Source: Sphingobacteriaceae bacterium (GTDB taxonomy: Bacteria > Bacteroidota > Bacteroidia > B-17B0 > Aurantibacillaceae). Taken from it: a stretch of DNA of 64,000 bases. Under the pieces are notes generated by a model. It was not told where the DNA came from and did no database searches. It saw nothing but the letters and a program-made list of their open reading frames with translations. The position numbers and the translations under genes are program-made. Shown here piece after piece: positions 1 to 7,999 of the stretch (position 1 is its first letter; every line of letters begins with the position of its first letter). The stretch spans positions 1 to 64,000 of the forward strand of contig PNMI01000018.1 of the NCBI GenBank assembly GCA_013823565.1, given 5' to 3'.

Positions 1-147
1 CATGCAGCGGGTAAGTATTTAGGAAATGCAGAAGCAACAGGAGGAAGTGATTGGAGAAAATATATGCATCCAAAATACCAACGTCGTATTTTCTTCCCAG
101 AATTGTGGAGCAAAGAAGAGTTAGAGAATTGGGGAAATAACGTGTAA
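1..147 (+). CDS. C-terminal fragment of a protein, possibly tryptophan 2,3-dioxygenase family (partial, truncated by window edge)
   Basis: Frame 1 open from window start to TAA at 145-147: HAAGKYLGNAEATGGSDWRKYMHPKYQRRIFFPELWSKEELENWGNNV; the TGG(S/T)-x-W-x-KY...RIFFPELW pattern recalls TDO C-termini of Bacteroidota. Confidence 0.5.
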   Translation, partial: HAAGKYLGNAEATGGSDWRKYMHPKYQRRIFFPELWSKEELENWGNNV

Positions 148-160
148 GGATAAAATTTTA

Positions 161-1399
161 ATGAAACGTTCTATTGAGTTAATGTCGCCTGCGGGTTCCT
201 ATGAAGCTTTAATGGCTGCTATTAAAGCAGGCTGTAATTCGGTTTATTTTGGAGTAGAGCAGCTAAATATGCGTGCTCGTTCTAGTAATAACTTTACTTT
301 AGAAGATTTAAAACGTATCGCTGAAATTGGTAAAGAAAATAACGTAAAAACTTATTTAACACTCAATACCATTTTGTATGATCACGATATTACTTTAATG
401 AAAAGTATTGTGAGTGCTGCCAAAGAAAATGGAGTAACAGCAATTATTGCAGCCGACCATGCTGTAATGAATTATGCTAAAAAAATTGGCATGGAAATTC
501 ATATTTCTACACAAGCAAATGTTTCTAATATTGATACCGTTGAGTTTTATGCAAACTTTGCAGATGTGGTTGTATTAGCTCGCGAATTAAGTTTAATGCA
601 AGTAGCAGATATTAGCCGAGAAATTAAACGCAGAAATATTACAGGACCTTCAGGTAAATTAGTAGAGCTCGAAATTTTCGCACACGGGGCCTTGTGTATG
701 GCTGTTTCAGGTAAATGTTATTTGAGTTTACATTCGCATTTTGCCTCGGCTAATAGAGGGGCGTGTATTCAAAATTGCCGCAGAAGTTATGTGGTAACGG
801 ATAAAGAAGATGGAATGGAATTTGAAATCGACAATGAATTTATCATGTCGGCAAAGGATTTATGTACCATTGATTTTTTAGATAAAATATTAGATGCTGG
901 TGTAAGTGTATTGAAATTGGAAGGTCGCGGACGGTCTGTTGATTATGTGCACACCGTGACTAAATGTTACAATGAAGCCATTGATGCGTATATAGAAGGA
1001 ACTTATACCAAAGACAAAATTGAAAATTGGAAAACACAATTAGCAACTGTATTTAATCGTGGTTTTTGGGATGGTTATTATTTAGGGCGCAAAATGGGAG
1101 AGTGGTGTGATGAGAACGGTTCTAAATCTTCAAAGAAAAAAATATACTTAGCAAAGGGCTTAAAATATTTTGAGCAAGCTAAAGTAGGTGAGTTTCAATG
1201 CGAATCACATAGCTTATCAGTTGGTGATGAAATTATGATTACTGGTCCAACCACTGGTTACATTGAAATGAAAATCGAAGAATTAAGAGTAGATGGAAAA
1301 CCTACTGATAAAGTGGTGAAGGGAAATATCTTTACCATTATGAGTGATGAAAAAATTCGTCCTTCTGATAAATTATACAAATTAGTTCCAGAAGCTTAA
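161..1399 (+). CDS. Peptidase U32 family protein (TrhP/RlhA/YegQ-like RNA hydroxylation family)
   Basis: ELMSPAGSYEALMAAIKAGCNSVYFGVEQLNMRA N-terminus; E(I)FAHGALCMAVSGKCYLS...NRGACIQNCRR U32 signature. Confidence 0.9.
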   Translation: MKRSIELMSPAGSYEALMAAIKAGCNSVYFGVEQLNMRARSSNNFTLEDLKRIAEIGKENNVKTYLTLNTILYDHDITLMKSIVSAAKENGVTAIIAADHAVMNYAKKIGMEIHISTQANVSNIDTVEFYANFADVVVLARELSLMQVADISREIKRRNITGPSGKLVELEIFAHGALCMAVSGKCYLSLHSHFASANRGACIQNCRRSYVVTDKEDGMEFEIDNEFIMSAKDLCTIDFLDKILDAGVSVLKLEGRGRSVDYVHTVTKCYNEAIDAYIEGTYTKDKIENWKTQLATVFNRGFWDGYYLGRKMGEWCDENGSKSSKKKIYLAKGLKYFEQAKVGEFQCESHSLSVGDEIMITGPTTGYIEMKIEELRVDGKPTDKVVKGNIFTIMSDEKIRPSDKLYKLVPEA

Positions 1400-1626
1400 T
1401 GATTCGTATTATTCAACAACGTATTAAATGCATTGGTTGTAATGCTTGTGTAGAGGCAGCAGATTATCGTTGGCGTATTTCTACAAAAGATGGAAAATGT
1501 ACCTTAGTGGGTGGTGTTGAAAAACGCGGTTTTTATTCAGTTGTAGTGAATGATCATGAATTAGAAGATAATTTAAAAGCTGCCAAAAACTGTCCAGTTA
1601 ATATCATTAAGATTCATGAAATCTGA
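1399..1626 (+). CDS. Small 4Fe-4S single-cluster ferredoxin
   Basis: 75 aa with C-x2-C-x2-C ... CP (KCIGCNAC ... NCPVN) motif; start overlaps upstream stop by 1 nt (TAATG). Confidence 0.85.
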   Translation: MIRIIQQRIKCIGCNACVEAADYRWRISTKDGKCTLVGGVEKRGFYSVVVNDHELEDNLKAAKNCPVNIIKIHEI

Positions 1627-1645
1627 TTTTTTTTAGTTCCATGTC

Positions 1646-1657
1646 TGACAATTGTCA
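1646..1657. promoter_or_regulatory. Perfect 12-bp palindrome TGACAATTGTCA upstream of pdxH (candidate operator)
   Basis: TGACAATTGTCA is self-complementary and lies ~70 bp before the pdxH ATG, next to a TATCTTTA -7-like element. Confidence 0.3.
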
Positions 1658-1727
1658 TGTTTAGTTTAGTCTATCTTTAGTTCCTTTGTGGCGGATTTAT
1701 ATAATGAGTATTTAAATCTTAAAACAA

Positions 1728-2381
1728 ATGAAACCAGAATTAAAAGATAAGATTAAAACAATTCGACACGATTACACCAAACATCAGTTGTTGGAAGAAA
1801 ATATTACATCAGACCCTTTTATTCAATTTGGTATTTGGTTGCACGAAGCTTTTGAAAATGGAGATGAAGCAGCAAATGCCTTTACACTTTCTACAGTTAA
1901 TGAATTTAACGAACCCTCTTCAAGAATCGTATTATTAAGAGATGTAAGCCATGGAGGTTTTACATTTTTCACAAATTATGCCAGTCACAAGGGAAGAGAC
2001 ATGGAGAAAAATAAACATGTGTCTCTCTTATTTTTTTGGAAAGAATTACAACGTCAAGTTAGGATTGAAGGAACAGTTGAGTTTTTATCAGAAGAAGAGT
2101 CTGTTTCCTATTTTAATTCTCGTCCTCGCGAGTCGCAATTAGCGGCATTGGCATCCCAACAAAGTGAAGTGATTTCAAACAGAGAAGAATTAGATCATTT
2201 CTTTTTGAATGTCACTAAATTATATGCTGATAAAGAGGTTCCAAAGCCAAATCACTGGGGAGGGTATGTTGTTATTCCAACAAAAATGGAGTTTTGGCAA
2301 GGTAGAGCAAGTCGATTACACGATCGCATCCAATTTACTTTAATTAATAATTCATGGAAGATAGAACGTCTATCTCCATAA
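1728..2381 (+). CDS. pdxH: Pyridoxamine 5'-phosphate oxidase
   Basis: PSSRIVLLRDVSHGGFTFFTNYASHKGRDM...RQVRIEGTVEF...YFNSRPRESQLAALASQQS...WGGYVVIPTKMEFWQGRASRLHDRI...WKIERLSP. Confidence 0.97.
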   Translation: MKPELKDKIKTIRHDYTKHQLLEENITSDPFIQFGIWLHEAFENGDEAANAFTLSTVNEFNEPSSRIVLLRDVSHGGFTFFTNYASHKGRDMEKNKHVSLLFFWKELQRQVRIEGTVEFLSEEESVSYFNSRPRESQLAALASQQSEVISNREELDHFFLNVTKLYADKEVPKPNHWGGYVVIPTKMEFWQGRASRLHDRIQFTLINNSWKIERLSP

Positions 2382-2399
2382 AAATAAATTTTGTACTAT

Positions 2400-3476
2400 A
2401 TGAACACCGTAAGATTTACAAGCGCCAACAAAGACGAAAAACAATTCGTTGCAACTCTTAGAAAAAATGTAAATGATTATTTTAAAGAAAATAATATTTC
2501 TCAAAAAGCAAATGCGGCTATGGTTTTTAAAACAATAGCTTTAATTAGTTTGTATATCGTTCCTTATGTTTTAATTTTATTAATACCCATGTCTTCTTGG
2601 ATAGCATTTGGCTTATGTGTTTTAATAGGTGTTGGAATTGCAGGTGTAGGAATGGGAGTCATGCATGATGCTTGTCATGGTGCATATTCAAAAAAACATT
2701 GGGTTAATACATTTTTGTCTGGTACTTTATATTTATTGGGAAGTAATGTGTTAAATTGGAAAATTCAACATAATGTCTTACATCATACGTATACTAATAT
2801 TTCTGGTTTAGATGAAGATATTAATACCAAAGGACCTATTCGTTTAGCAGAGCAAGCGCCTTTAAAATGGTATCATCGTTATCAATTTTTATATGCTTTT
2901 GTATTTTATGGTTTAATGACGATTACGATGTTAACGAATGATTTTTCTAGGTTGTTTCAATACGAAAAAGCTGGGTTAGTAAAAAGTCAAAATAAAAATG
3001 TGAAGAGTGAATACGCAAAGATGTTATTTCGTAAAGTGGTTTACCTATCATTAGTGTTAGGTTTGCCAATGTGGTTAACTGATTTTACTTGGTATCAAAT
3101 TTTAATTGGATTTGTTGTAATGCATTGGGTGGCAAGTATTATTTTAAGTTTTGTGTTTCAAATGGCTCATGTGGTTGAAGGTGCAGAACAACCTGTAGTA
3201 GAAAATGAGTTACATACAGATTGGCATGTTCATCAATTAAAAACCACTTCTGATTTTGCACGTAACAGTAAATTATTAAGTTGGTATGTTGGAGGTTTAA
3301 ATTTTCAAATCGAACACCATTTATTTCCAAATATTTGTCATATCCATTATCCTAAATTAGCTCCTATTGTTGAAAGAACAGCAAAAGAATTTGGTATTCC
3401 TTATAATTTAAAATCAAGTTTTGGTAGCGCTTTAATGTCGCATGTTGAACGATTAAAAGAACTAGGTAGAGCTTAA
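2400..3476 (+). CDS. Fatty acid desaturase (acyl-CoA/linoleoyl-type, membrane)
   Basis: Histidine boxes MHDACHG, HNVLHHTYTN, QIEHHLFPNICH; several TM segments. The track starts at TTG 2391; the ATG at 2400 is the more likely start. Confidence 0.93.
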   Translation: MNTVRFTSANKDEKQFVATLRKNVNDYFKENNISQKANAAMVFKTIALISLYIVPYVLILLIPMSSWIAFGLCVLIGVGIAGVGMGVMHDACHGAYSKKHWVNTFLSGTLYLLGSNVLNWKIQHNVLHHTYTNISGLDEDINTKGPIRLAEQAPLKWYHRYQFLYAFVFYGLMTITMLTNDFSRLFQYEKAGLVKSQNKNVKSEYAKMLFRKVVYLSLVLGLPMWLTDFTWYQILIGFVVMHWVASIILSFVFQMAHVVEGAEQPVVENELHTDWHVHQLKTTSDFARNSKLLSWYVGGLNFQIEHHLFPNICHIHYPKLAPIVERTAKEFGIPYNLKSSFGSALMSHVERLKELGRA

Positions 3477-3481
3477 CGAGT

Positions 3482-3940
3482 ATGCTTAAAAATCAATTTA
3501 TTAGAGTTACTAAGAAGTTTACGTTTGATATGGCTCATGCTCTTTATGGCTATGATGGACCTTGTAAAAATATTCACGGTCATACGTATGTTCTTTATGT
3601 GACATTAAAAGGCAAAGTATTAGAAGATGAAAATCATCCTAAAAACGGAATGGTGATTGATTTTACTGATTTTAAAAGGATTGTGCACGAGCAAGTGATT
3701 TCTATTTTTGATCATTCATTAGTATTGAATTTAAATTCACCACACGCACAATTAAAAGAATTAAATGCGAATTTCGAGAAAATTAATTATGTTCCCTATC
3801 AACCAAGTTGCGAGAATTTAATCATTGATTTCTTAAATCGTATTAATTTAAAATTACCAAAGGATATTATAGTTAATAATTTAAAATTAGAAGAAACGCC
3901 TACATCCTTTGCAGAGTGGTTTTTGGAAGATAATTTATAA
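3482..3940 (+). CDS. queD: 6-carboxytetrahydropterin synthase / 6-pyruvoyl-tetrahydropterin synthase family
   Basis: FTFDMAHALYGYDGPCKNIHGHTYVL...GMVIDFTDFK...FDHSLVLN; zinc-binding His set and Cys. Confidence 0.9.
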   Translation: MLKNQFIRVTKKFTFDMAHALYGYDGPCKNIHGHTYVLYVTLKGKVLEDENHPKNGMVIDFTDFKRIVHEQVISIFDHSLVLNLNSPHAQLKELNANFEKINYVPYQPSCENLIIDFLNRINLKLPKDIIVNNLKLEETPTSFAEWFLEDNL

Positions 3941-3952
3941 TCATACGTAGTT

Positions 3953-5176
3953 ATGGAAACAACAGATGTTTTAGTAATTGGCGCAGGTCCAGCAGGATGT
4001 ATTGCAGCTTCTCTTTTAAATAAACAAGGTTATAAAGTGAAGATGGTGGAGAAAGAAAAATTTCCACGCTTTGTAATTGGCGAAAGTTTATTGCCCAGAG
4101 TGATGGATCATCTTGATGAAGCTGGTTTATTAGAAGCAGTTAAGGCAGCAGGCTTTCAAGAAAAATTTGGAGCTAAGTTCGTGAGAGGAACTGAAATATG
4201 TGATTTTAATTTTGCCGAACAATTCAGCAACAGTTGGAAATGGACATGGCAAGTACCTCGTGGACAATTTGATCAGATATTATCAAGTACCGTAAAATCA
4301 ATGGGTGTTGATTTAGAATTTGAAACAGGCGTAACAAATATTGAATTTAACGGAACAAATTCAGTAACAACTGTTGTTGATTCGAAAGGAAATAAAAAAG
4401 AGATTGCTGCTAAATTTATTGTAGATGCAAGCGGCTACGGACGAGTTATTCCTCGACTATTTAATTTAGATGAACCTTCTAATTTAGGTGTTAGAAAAAC
4501 ACATTTTACTCATTTCAAAGATTTGAAACGCCCTGAGGGAATTGATGGAAATCGTATTACCATTATCGTTCATCAACAAAGAACCTGGATTTGGATTATT
4601 CCTTTCTCAGATGGAATTACTTCTGTTGGTTATGTGAGCGATCCTTCCTTTTACGATGGAATGCCTCAAAATCCAACAGAAAGAATGCTTCACTTGGTAG
4701 ATATTGATCCTAACTTAAAAGAACGCTTTAAAGGCGCGGAAATGATGTTTGAGCCTAAATCTATCGAAGGATATTCTATATCAACTAAACAATTATATGG
4801 AGAAGGATATGTGTTGGTAGGTAACGCTACTGAATTTTTAGATCCAGTTTTTTCATCAGGAGTAACGTTTGCGATGGAGTCAGGAGCTAAAGCAGGAAAA
4901 TTAGTTGGTCAGTTTTTAAAAGGAGAAAACGTAAATTGGCAAAAAGATTATACTGAGTACATGATGCAAGGCATTAATACATTTAGAACCTATGTGTCAA
5001 CTTGGTATACTGGAGAGTTGCATGATATTTTCTTCTCTGATAATCAAGCCCCTGAGATAAAAAAACAAATTTGCTCTGTTTTAGCTGGATATGTATGGGA
5101 TTTAAATAATCCATTTGTTAAAAAACATGAACAAGCTGTGAAATCGCTACATAAAGTGATAGAAATCGCTAAATAA
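3953..5176 (+). CDS. FAD-dependent oxidoreductase, tryptophan-halogenase/geranylgeranyl-reductase-like
   Basis: GAGPAGCIAASLLNKQGYKVKMVEKEKFPRFVIGESLLPRVMDHL; GYVLVGNATEFLDPVFSSGVTFAMESG. Confidence 0.9.
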   Translation: METTDVLVIGAGPAGCIAASLLNKQGYKVKMVEKEKFPRFVIGESLLPRVMDHLDEAGLLEAVKAAGFQEKFGAKFVRGTEICDFNFAEQFSNSWKWTWQVPRGQFDQILSSTVKSMGVDLEFETGVTNIEFNGTNSVTTVVDSKGNKKEIAAKFIVDASGYGRVIPRLFNLDEPSNLGVRKTHFTHFKDLKRPEGIDGNRITIIVHQQRTWIWIIPFSDGITSVGYVSDPSFYDGMPQNPTERMLHLVDIDPNLKERFKGAEMMFEPKSIEGYSISTKQLYGEGYVLVGNATEFLDPVFSSGVTFAMESGAKAGKLVGQFLKGENVNWQKDYTEYMMQGINTFRTYVSTWYTGELHDIFFSDNQAPEIKKQICSVLAGYVWDLNNPFVKKHEQAVKSLHKVIEIAK

Positions 5177-5187
5177 TTCCAATTATC

Positions 5188-5199
5188 TGATTAAAATCA
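5188..5199. promoter_or_regulatory. FNR/Crp-family-like box TGAT-TAAA-ATCA
   Basis: cTGATtaaaATCAg inverted repeat upstream of the 5275 ORF, within a larger TATCTGA...TCAGATA inverted repeat. Confidence 0.35.
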
Positions 5200-5274
5200 G
5201 TTCTTGAAATGACCCTTGTCAGATAAAAATCACCTTTAAGTGATGACCTTTGTAGGAAGAAAAGAAGAAGAACT

Positions 5275-5634
5275 ATGACAATTATAAAAATAGACAAGCC
5301 AGTGAAGGTTTCTGAAATTAAAAAAATATTCAATAATCAGTTTCCATACTTGAAAATTGAGTTTTTTAAGAAAAAACACAGAGCTCTTCAAGGTTCTTTG
5401 AAGAAGGATGTCATTACAGATGATTTTACAATCACGTCATCTAATGGAACTCAGGATATTGTTATTAGTGAAGATATGATAGTCTCAGAATTTGAAAATC
5501 AGTTTTCCGAAAAATTAAAATTATCAGCTCAGGTATTTAGAAAATCAGGTGGAACTTGGTTGGAAACTACTTTTACTGATAGTTGGACATTAAAAAAACA
5601 AAATGAAGAGGGGATAGAATTAAGTAATATTTAA
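5275..5634 (+). CDS. Conserved hypothetical protein (119 aa)
   Basis: Complete ORF with ordinary codon usage, followed by a strong terminator; C-terminus LSAQVFRKSGGTWLETTFTDSWTLKKQNEEG. Confidence 0.75.
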   Translation: MTIIKIDKPVKVSEIKKIFNNQFPYLKIEFFKKKHRALQGSLKKDVITDDFTITSSNGTQDIVISEDMIVSEFENQFSEKLKLSAQVFRKSGGTWLETTFTDSWTLKKQNEEGIELSNI

Positions 5635-5650
5635 TTTTTAGGTTTATTAA

Positions 5651-5692
5651 ACAACAAAAAAGGATTCGTGAAAACGAATCCTTTTTTGTTGT
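5651..5692. terminator. Bidirectional Rho-independent terminator
   Basis: 18-bp perfect stem acaacaaaaaaggattcg / cgaatccttttttgttgt with 6-nt loop, between convergent genes. Confidence 0.85.
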
Positions 5693-5706
5693 GGTATAAT
5701 ATTTAA

Positions 5707-6597
5707 CTAGAAAGGAACCCCAGCGGTTCCACCAGCTTGCATCTCACTTAATTCAGGTTGTAAACATAATACTGGTATTTTTGAATTATTAATTAATTGA
5801 TGAATATAATTTCCTAATAAAACAGATTTAAATTCAGTATCTTGATCGGTCATAGAAACGATGATATCTGCATTAACTTTTTTAGCAAAAGTTAATGTTT
5901 TCTTTACTTTATTATCTGTTTTACTAATAGTACTGGTAACTGAAACTTTATATTTAGCGCACTCTTTTTCTATTTGCTTAATATATACGTCTAATTTAAA
6001 CTTATCTACTTGCTCATCGTCATTATACATGGCAATAACATATATGTGAGATGTAAATAATTTTGCTAATTGAATAGCAACATTTACTTTTTGTCTGGTA
6101 TGAGTTGATAAATCAATTGGCAAAACAATATGAGAATAACCCTTTTTATCAGCAGATGAACGAACAGTTAATATTGGTAATTCGCTTTTGGTTAAGGTTC
6201 GATAAGTATTGCTGCCCATAAACAAATCATTGTTAGAGTCACTCCCTTGTGTGCCCATAACTAATAGATTAGCATCTATTTCATCACAAAGATTGATGAT
6301 TTCGGTAGTGATATTTCCTGAAGAAAAAATAGGAGTTACTTTAACACCATATTTTTTCGAAATAGTAGCAGCTTCAGAAGATAATTTTTCTGATAACAAG
6401 TTTGATATTGCACTTGGTTTCTTAATGTTTAAAGAAGGAAGTAACATATTTAATAATTCATTCCTTTTCTCAACAAAGGCTAAAAACAATTCTCCTTTTG
6501 TAAAAGCTGCGATAAAGGCAGCATGTTCTACAGCGTTGTCTGCTGTTTTTGAAAAATCGTATGGTACGACAATTTTTTTTGTTTTTAAGTTAATCAT
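5707..6597 (-). CDS. Universal stress protein (two UspA domains)
   Basis: IVVPYDFSKTADNAVEHAAFIA...LLVMGTQGSD...GSNTYRTLTKSELPILTVR; repeated degenerate domain in C-half. Confidence 0.92.
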   Translation of the reverse strand: MINLKTKKIVVPYDFSKTADNAVEHAAFIAAFTKGELFLAFVEKRNELLNMLLPSLNIKKPSAISNLLSEKLSSEAATISKKYGVKVTPIFSSGNITTEIINLCDEIDANLLVMGTQGSDSNNDLFMGSNTYRTLTKSELPILTVRSSADKKGYSHIVLPIDLSTHTRQKVNVAIQLAKLFTSHIYVIAMYNDDEQVDKFKLDVYIKQIEKECAKYKVSVTSTISKTDNKVKKTLTFAKKVNADIIVSMTDQDTEFKSVLLGNYIHQLINNSKIPVLCLQPELSEMQAGGTAGVPF

Positions 6598-6603
6598 ATA
6601 TAG

Positions 6604-7392
6604 TTATTTGTGAATTGATATTACTGGAATATTAGATGATAAAATGATTTTTTTAGAATTACTGTCAATAAATAGATTATGAAAAGCACTGTAATTATGA
6701 CTAATCAGCATAATTGCATCTGCTTTTGATTTTTTTGCGTAATTGCTGATTCCTGTTTGAAAATCTGCAGATTTGATATTAGTTATAGGGAAAGGATGCC
6801 TGTTTTTTTCTCCAAGCTCTAGCTCGTCTTCAGTTTTAACATGAACAAATTCAGCTTTAGCTCCTATAAAATCGATAGTTGAATGAATGCGTTTTGATAA
6901 ACCAGAGCTAATGCTTTCTTTATTGTCAATAGCAATTAATATTTTTTTTATATCGTGGTGTTTATATTTTTCAGGAACTGTAATAATTGGGCAATCAATT
7001 TTCCCTGTTAAATCAGCACTTGTTGTTCCGTATATAAATTTTGAAATTTTACTTTTTGTTTCAAGCCCTAAAACTGTTAAACTAATTTTATTTTTTTTAG
7101 AAAGTTTGCTTACCCTTTCTCTTATGCTATCGTAGGTTAATTCAATATCAATTTTTATGTTAGGATGTTTTTTTGAAAGTTGCTTTTGCATTTCTTCCAT
7201 CTTTTTTTCGTCATTTTTCATGAAGCCTTCGGCATCCATAAATATTAAGCCCGATGTTGTATGAACTACTGGAGCTGTTAAAGCATGAAATAGCAACACT
7301 TTAGCCTCTGATTTTTTAGCTACTTCAATAGCATAGTTAATTGTGTTTTCGGCTGATTTTGTAAAATCCACTCCTACTAAAATTGTTTTCAT
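6604..7392 (-). CDS. Universal stress protein (UspA family)
   Basis: ILVGVDFTKSAENTINYAIEVAKKSEAKVLLFHAL...TVLGLETKSK...GTTSADLTGKIDCPIITVPEKY. Confidence 0.9.
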   Translation of the reverse strand: MKTILVGVDFTKSAENTINYAIEVAKKSEAKVLLFHALTAPVVHTTSGLIFMDAEGFMKNDEKKMEEMQKQLSKKHPNIKIDIELTYDSIRERVSKLSKKNKISLTVLGLETKSKISKFIYGTTSADLTGKIDCPIITVPEKYKHHDIKKILIAIDNKESISSGLSKRIHSTIDFIGAKAEFVHVKTEDELELGEKNRHPFPITNIKSADFQTGISNYAKKSKADAIMLISHNYSAFHNLFIDSNSKKIILSSNIPVISIHK

Positions 7393-7425
7393 ATCATTTT
7401 GGTTTTATAATTAGTTTAATTTATT

Positions 7426-7836
7426 TTATAAAAGTGTATCCAGTCCGAAATAAAAATAGTTTGAAAGAAGTAAAATTAAAGTTAATAATATCACTCTTGG
7501 AAATACATGTTGCAAATCCCACATAGGTCTTAAAAACGAAAAAGCAAACGCCACTATTAGTAAATTAATGGCTAATATAATTGGAACAAATTGATGAAAT
7601 AAACCAGTAATTAGTAAAATGCCACCTAAGAATTCGGTGATGGAAGTGAAATACGATGTTAGGACTAGAAGAAATTTTGGGATATGCTTTCTGTCTGCTT
7701 CATTATGAAAGGCATTTACTACATGTCTGATTTTGACAACAAACAATTTATCATAACCTTGAAAAAGGAATAAAATACCTAAAAAGCATCTTACAAATAC
7801 CTCTGCTATACTGAAATTTATTTCTAGTTGACTCAT
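7426..7836 (-). CDS. DoxX-family membrane protein
   Basis: RCFLGILFLFQGYDKLF... four TM helices, EFLGGILLITGL motif. Confidence 0.75.
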   Translation of the reverse strand: MSQLEINFSIAEVFVRCFLGILFLFQGYDKLFVVKIRHVVNAFHNEADRKHIPKFLLVLTSYFTSITEFLGGILLITGLFHQFVPIILAINLLIVAFAFSFLRPMWDLQHVFPRVILLTLILLLSNYFYFGLDTLL

Positions 7837-7999
7837 GAAGCGAAATTATAGGAGTAATTGATTAATAAGCATGATCTAAGTCATTTTTTTGCCTGATTAA
7901 AGATAGCATTCTTTTTGGAAATACAAAATGGGTAGTAGTAGCTTATTAAATTGTTAAAATTCGTATATTGTCTTTAAAATCTTAGCGTTTTTATTTATA

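Noticed and set aside
6209-6613. Plus-strand 134-aa ORF
   Set aside because: Antisense to a clear UspA gene; composition typical of a shadow ORF.
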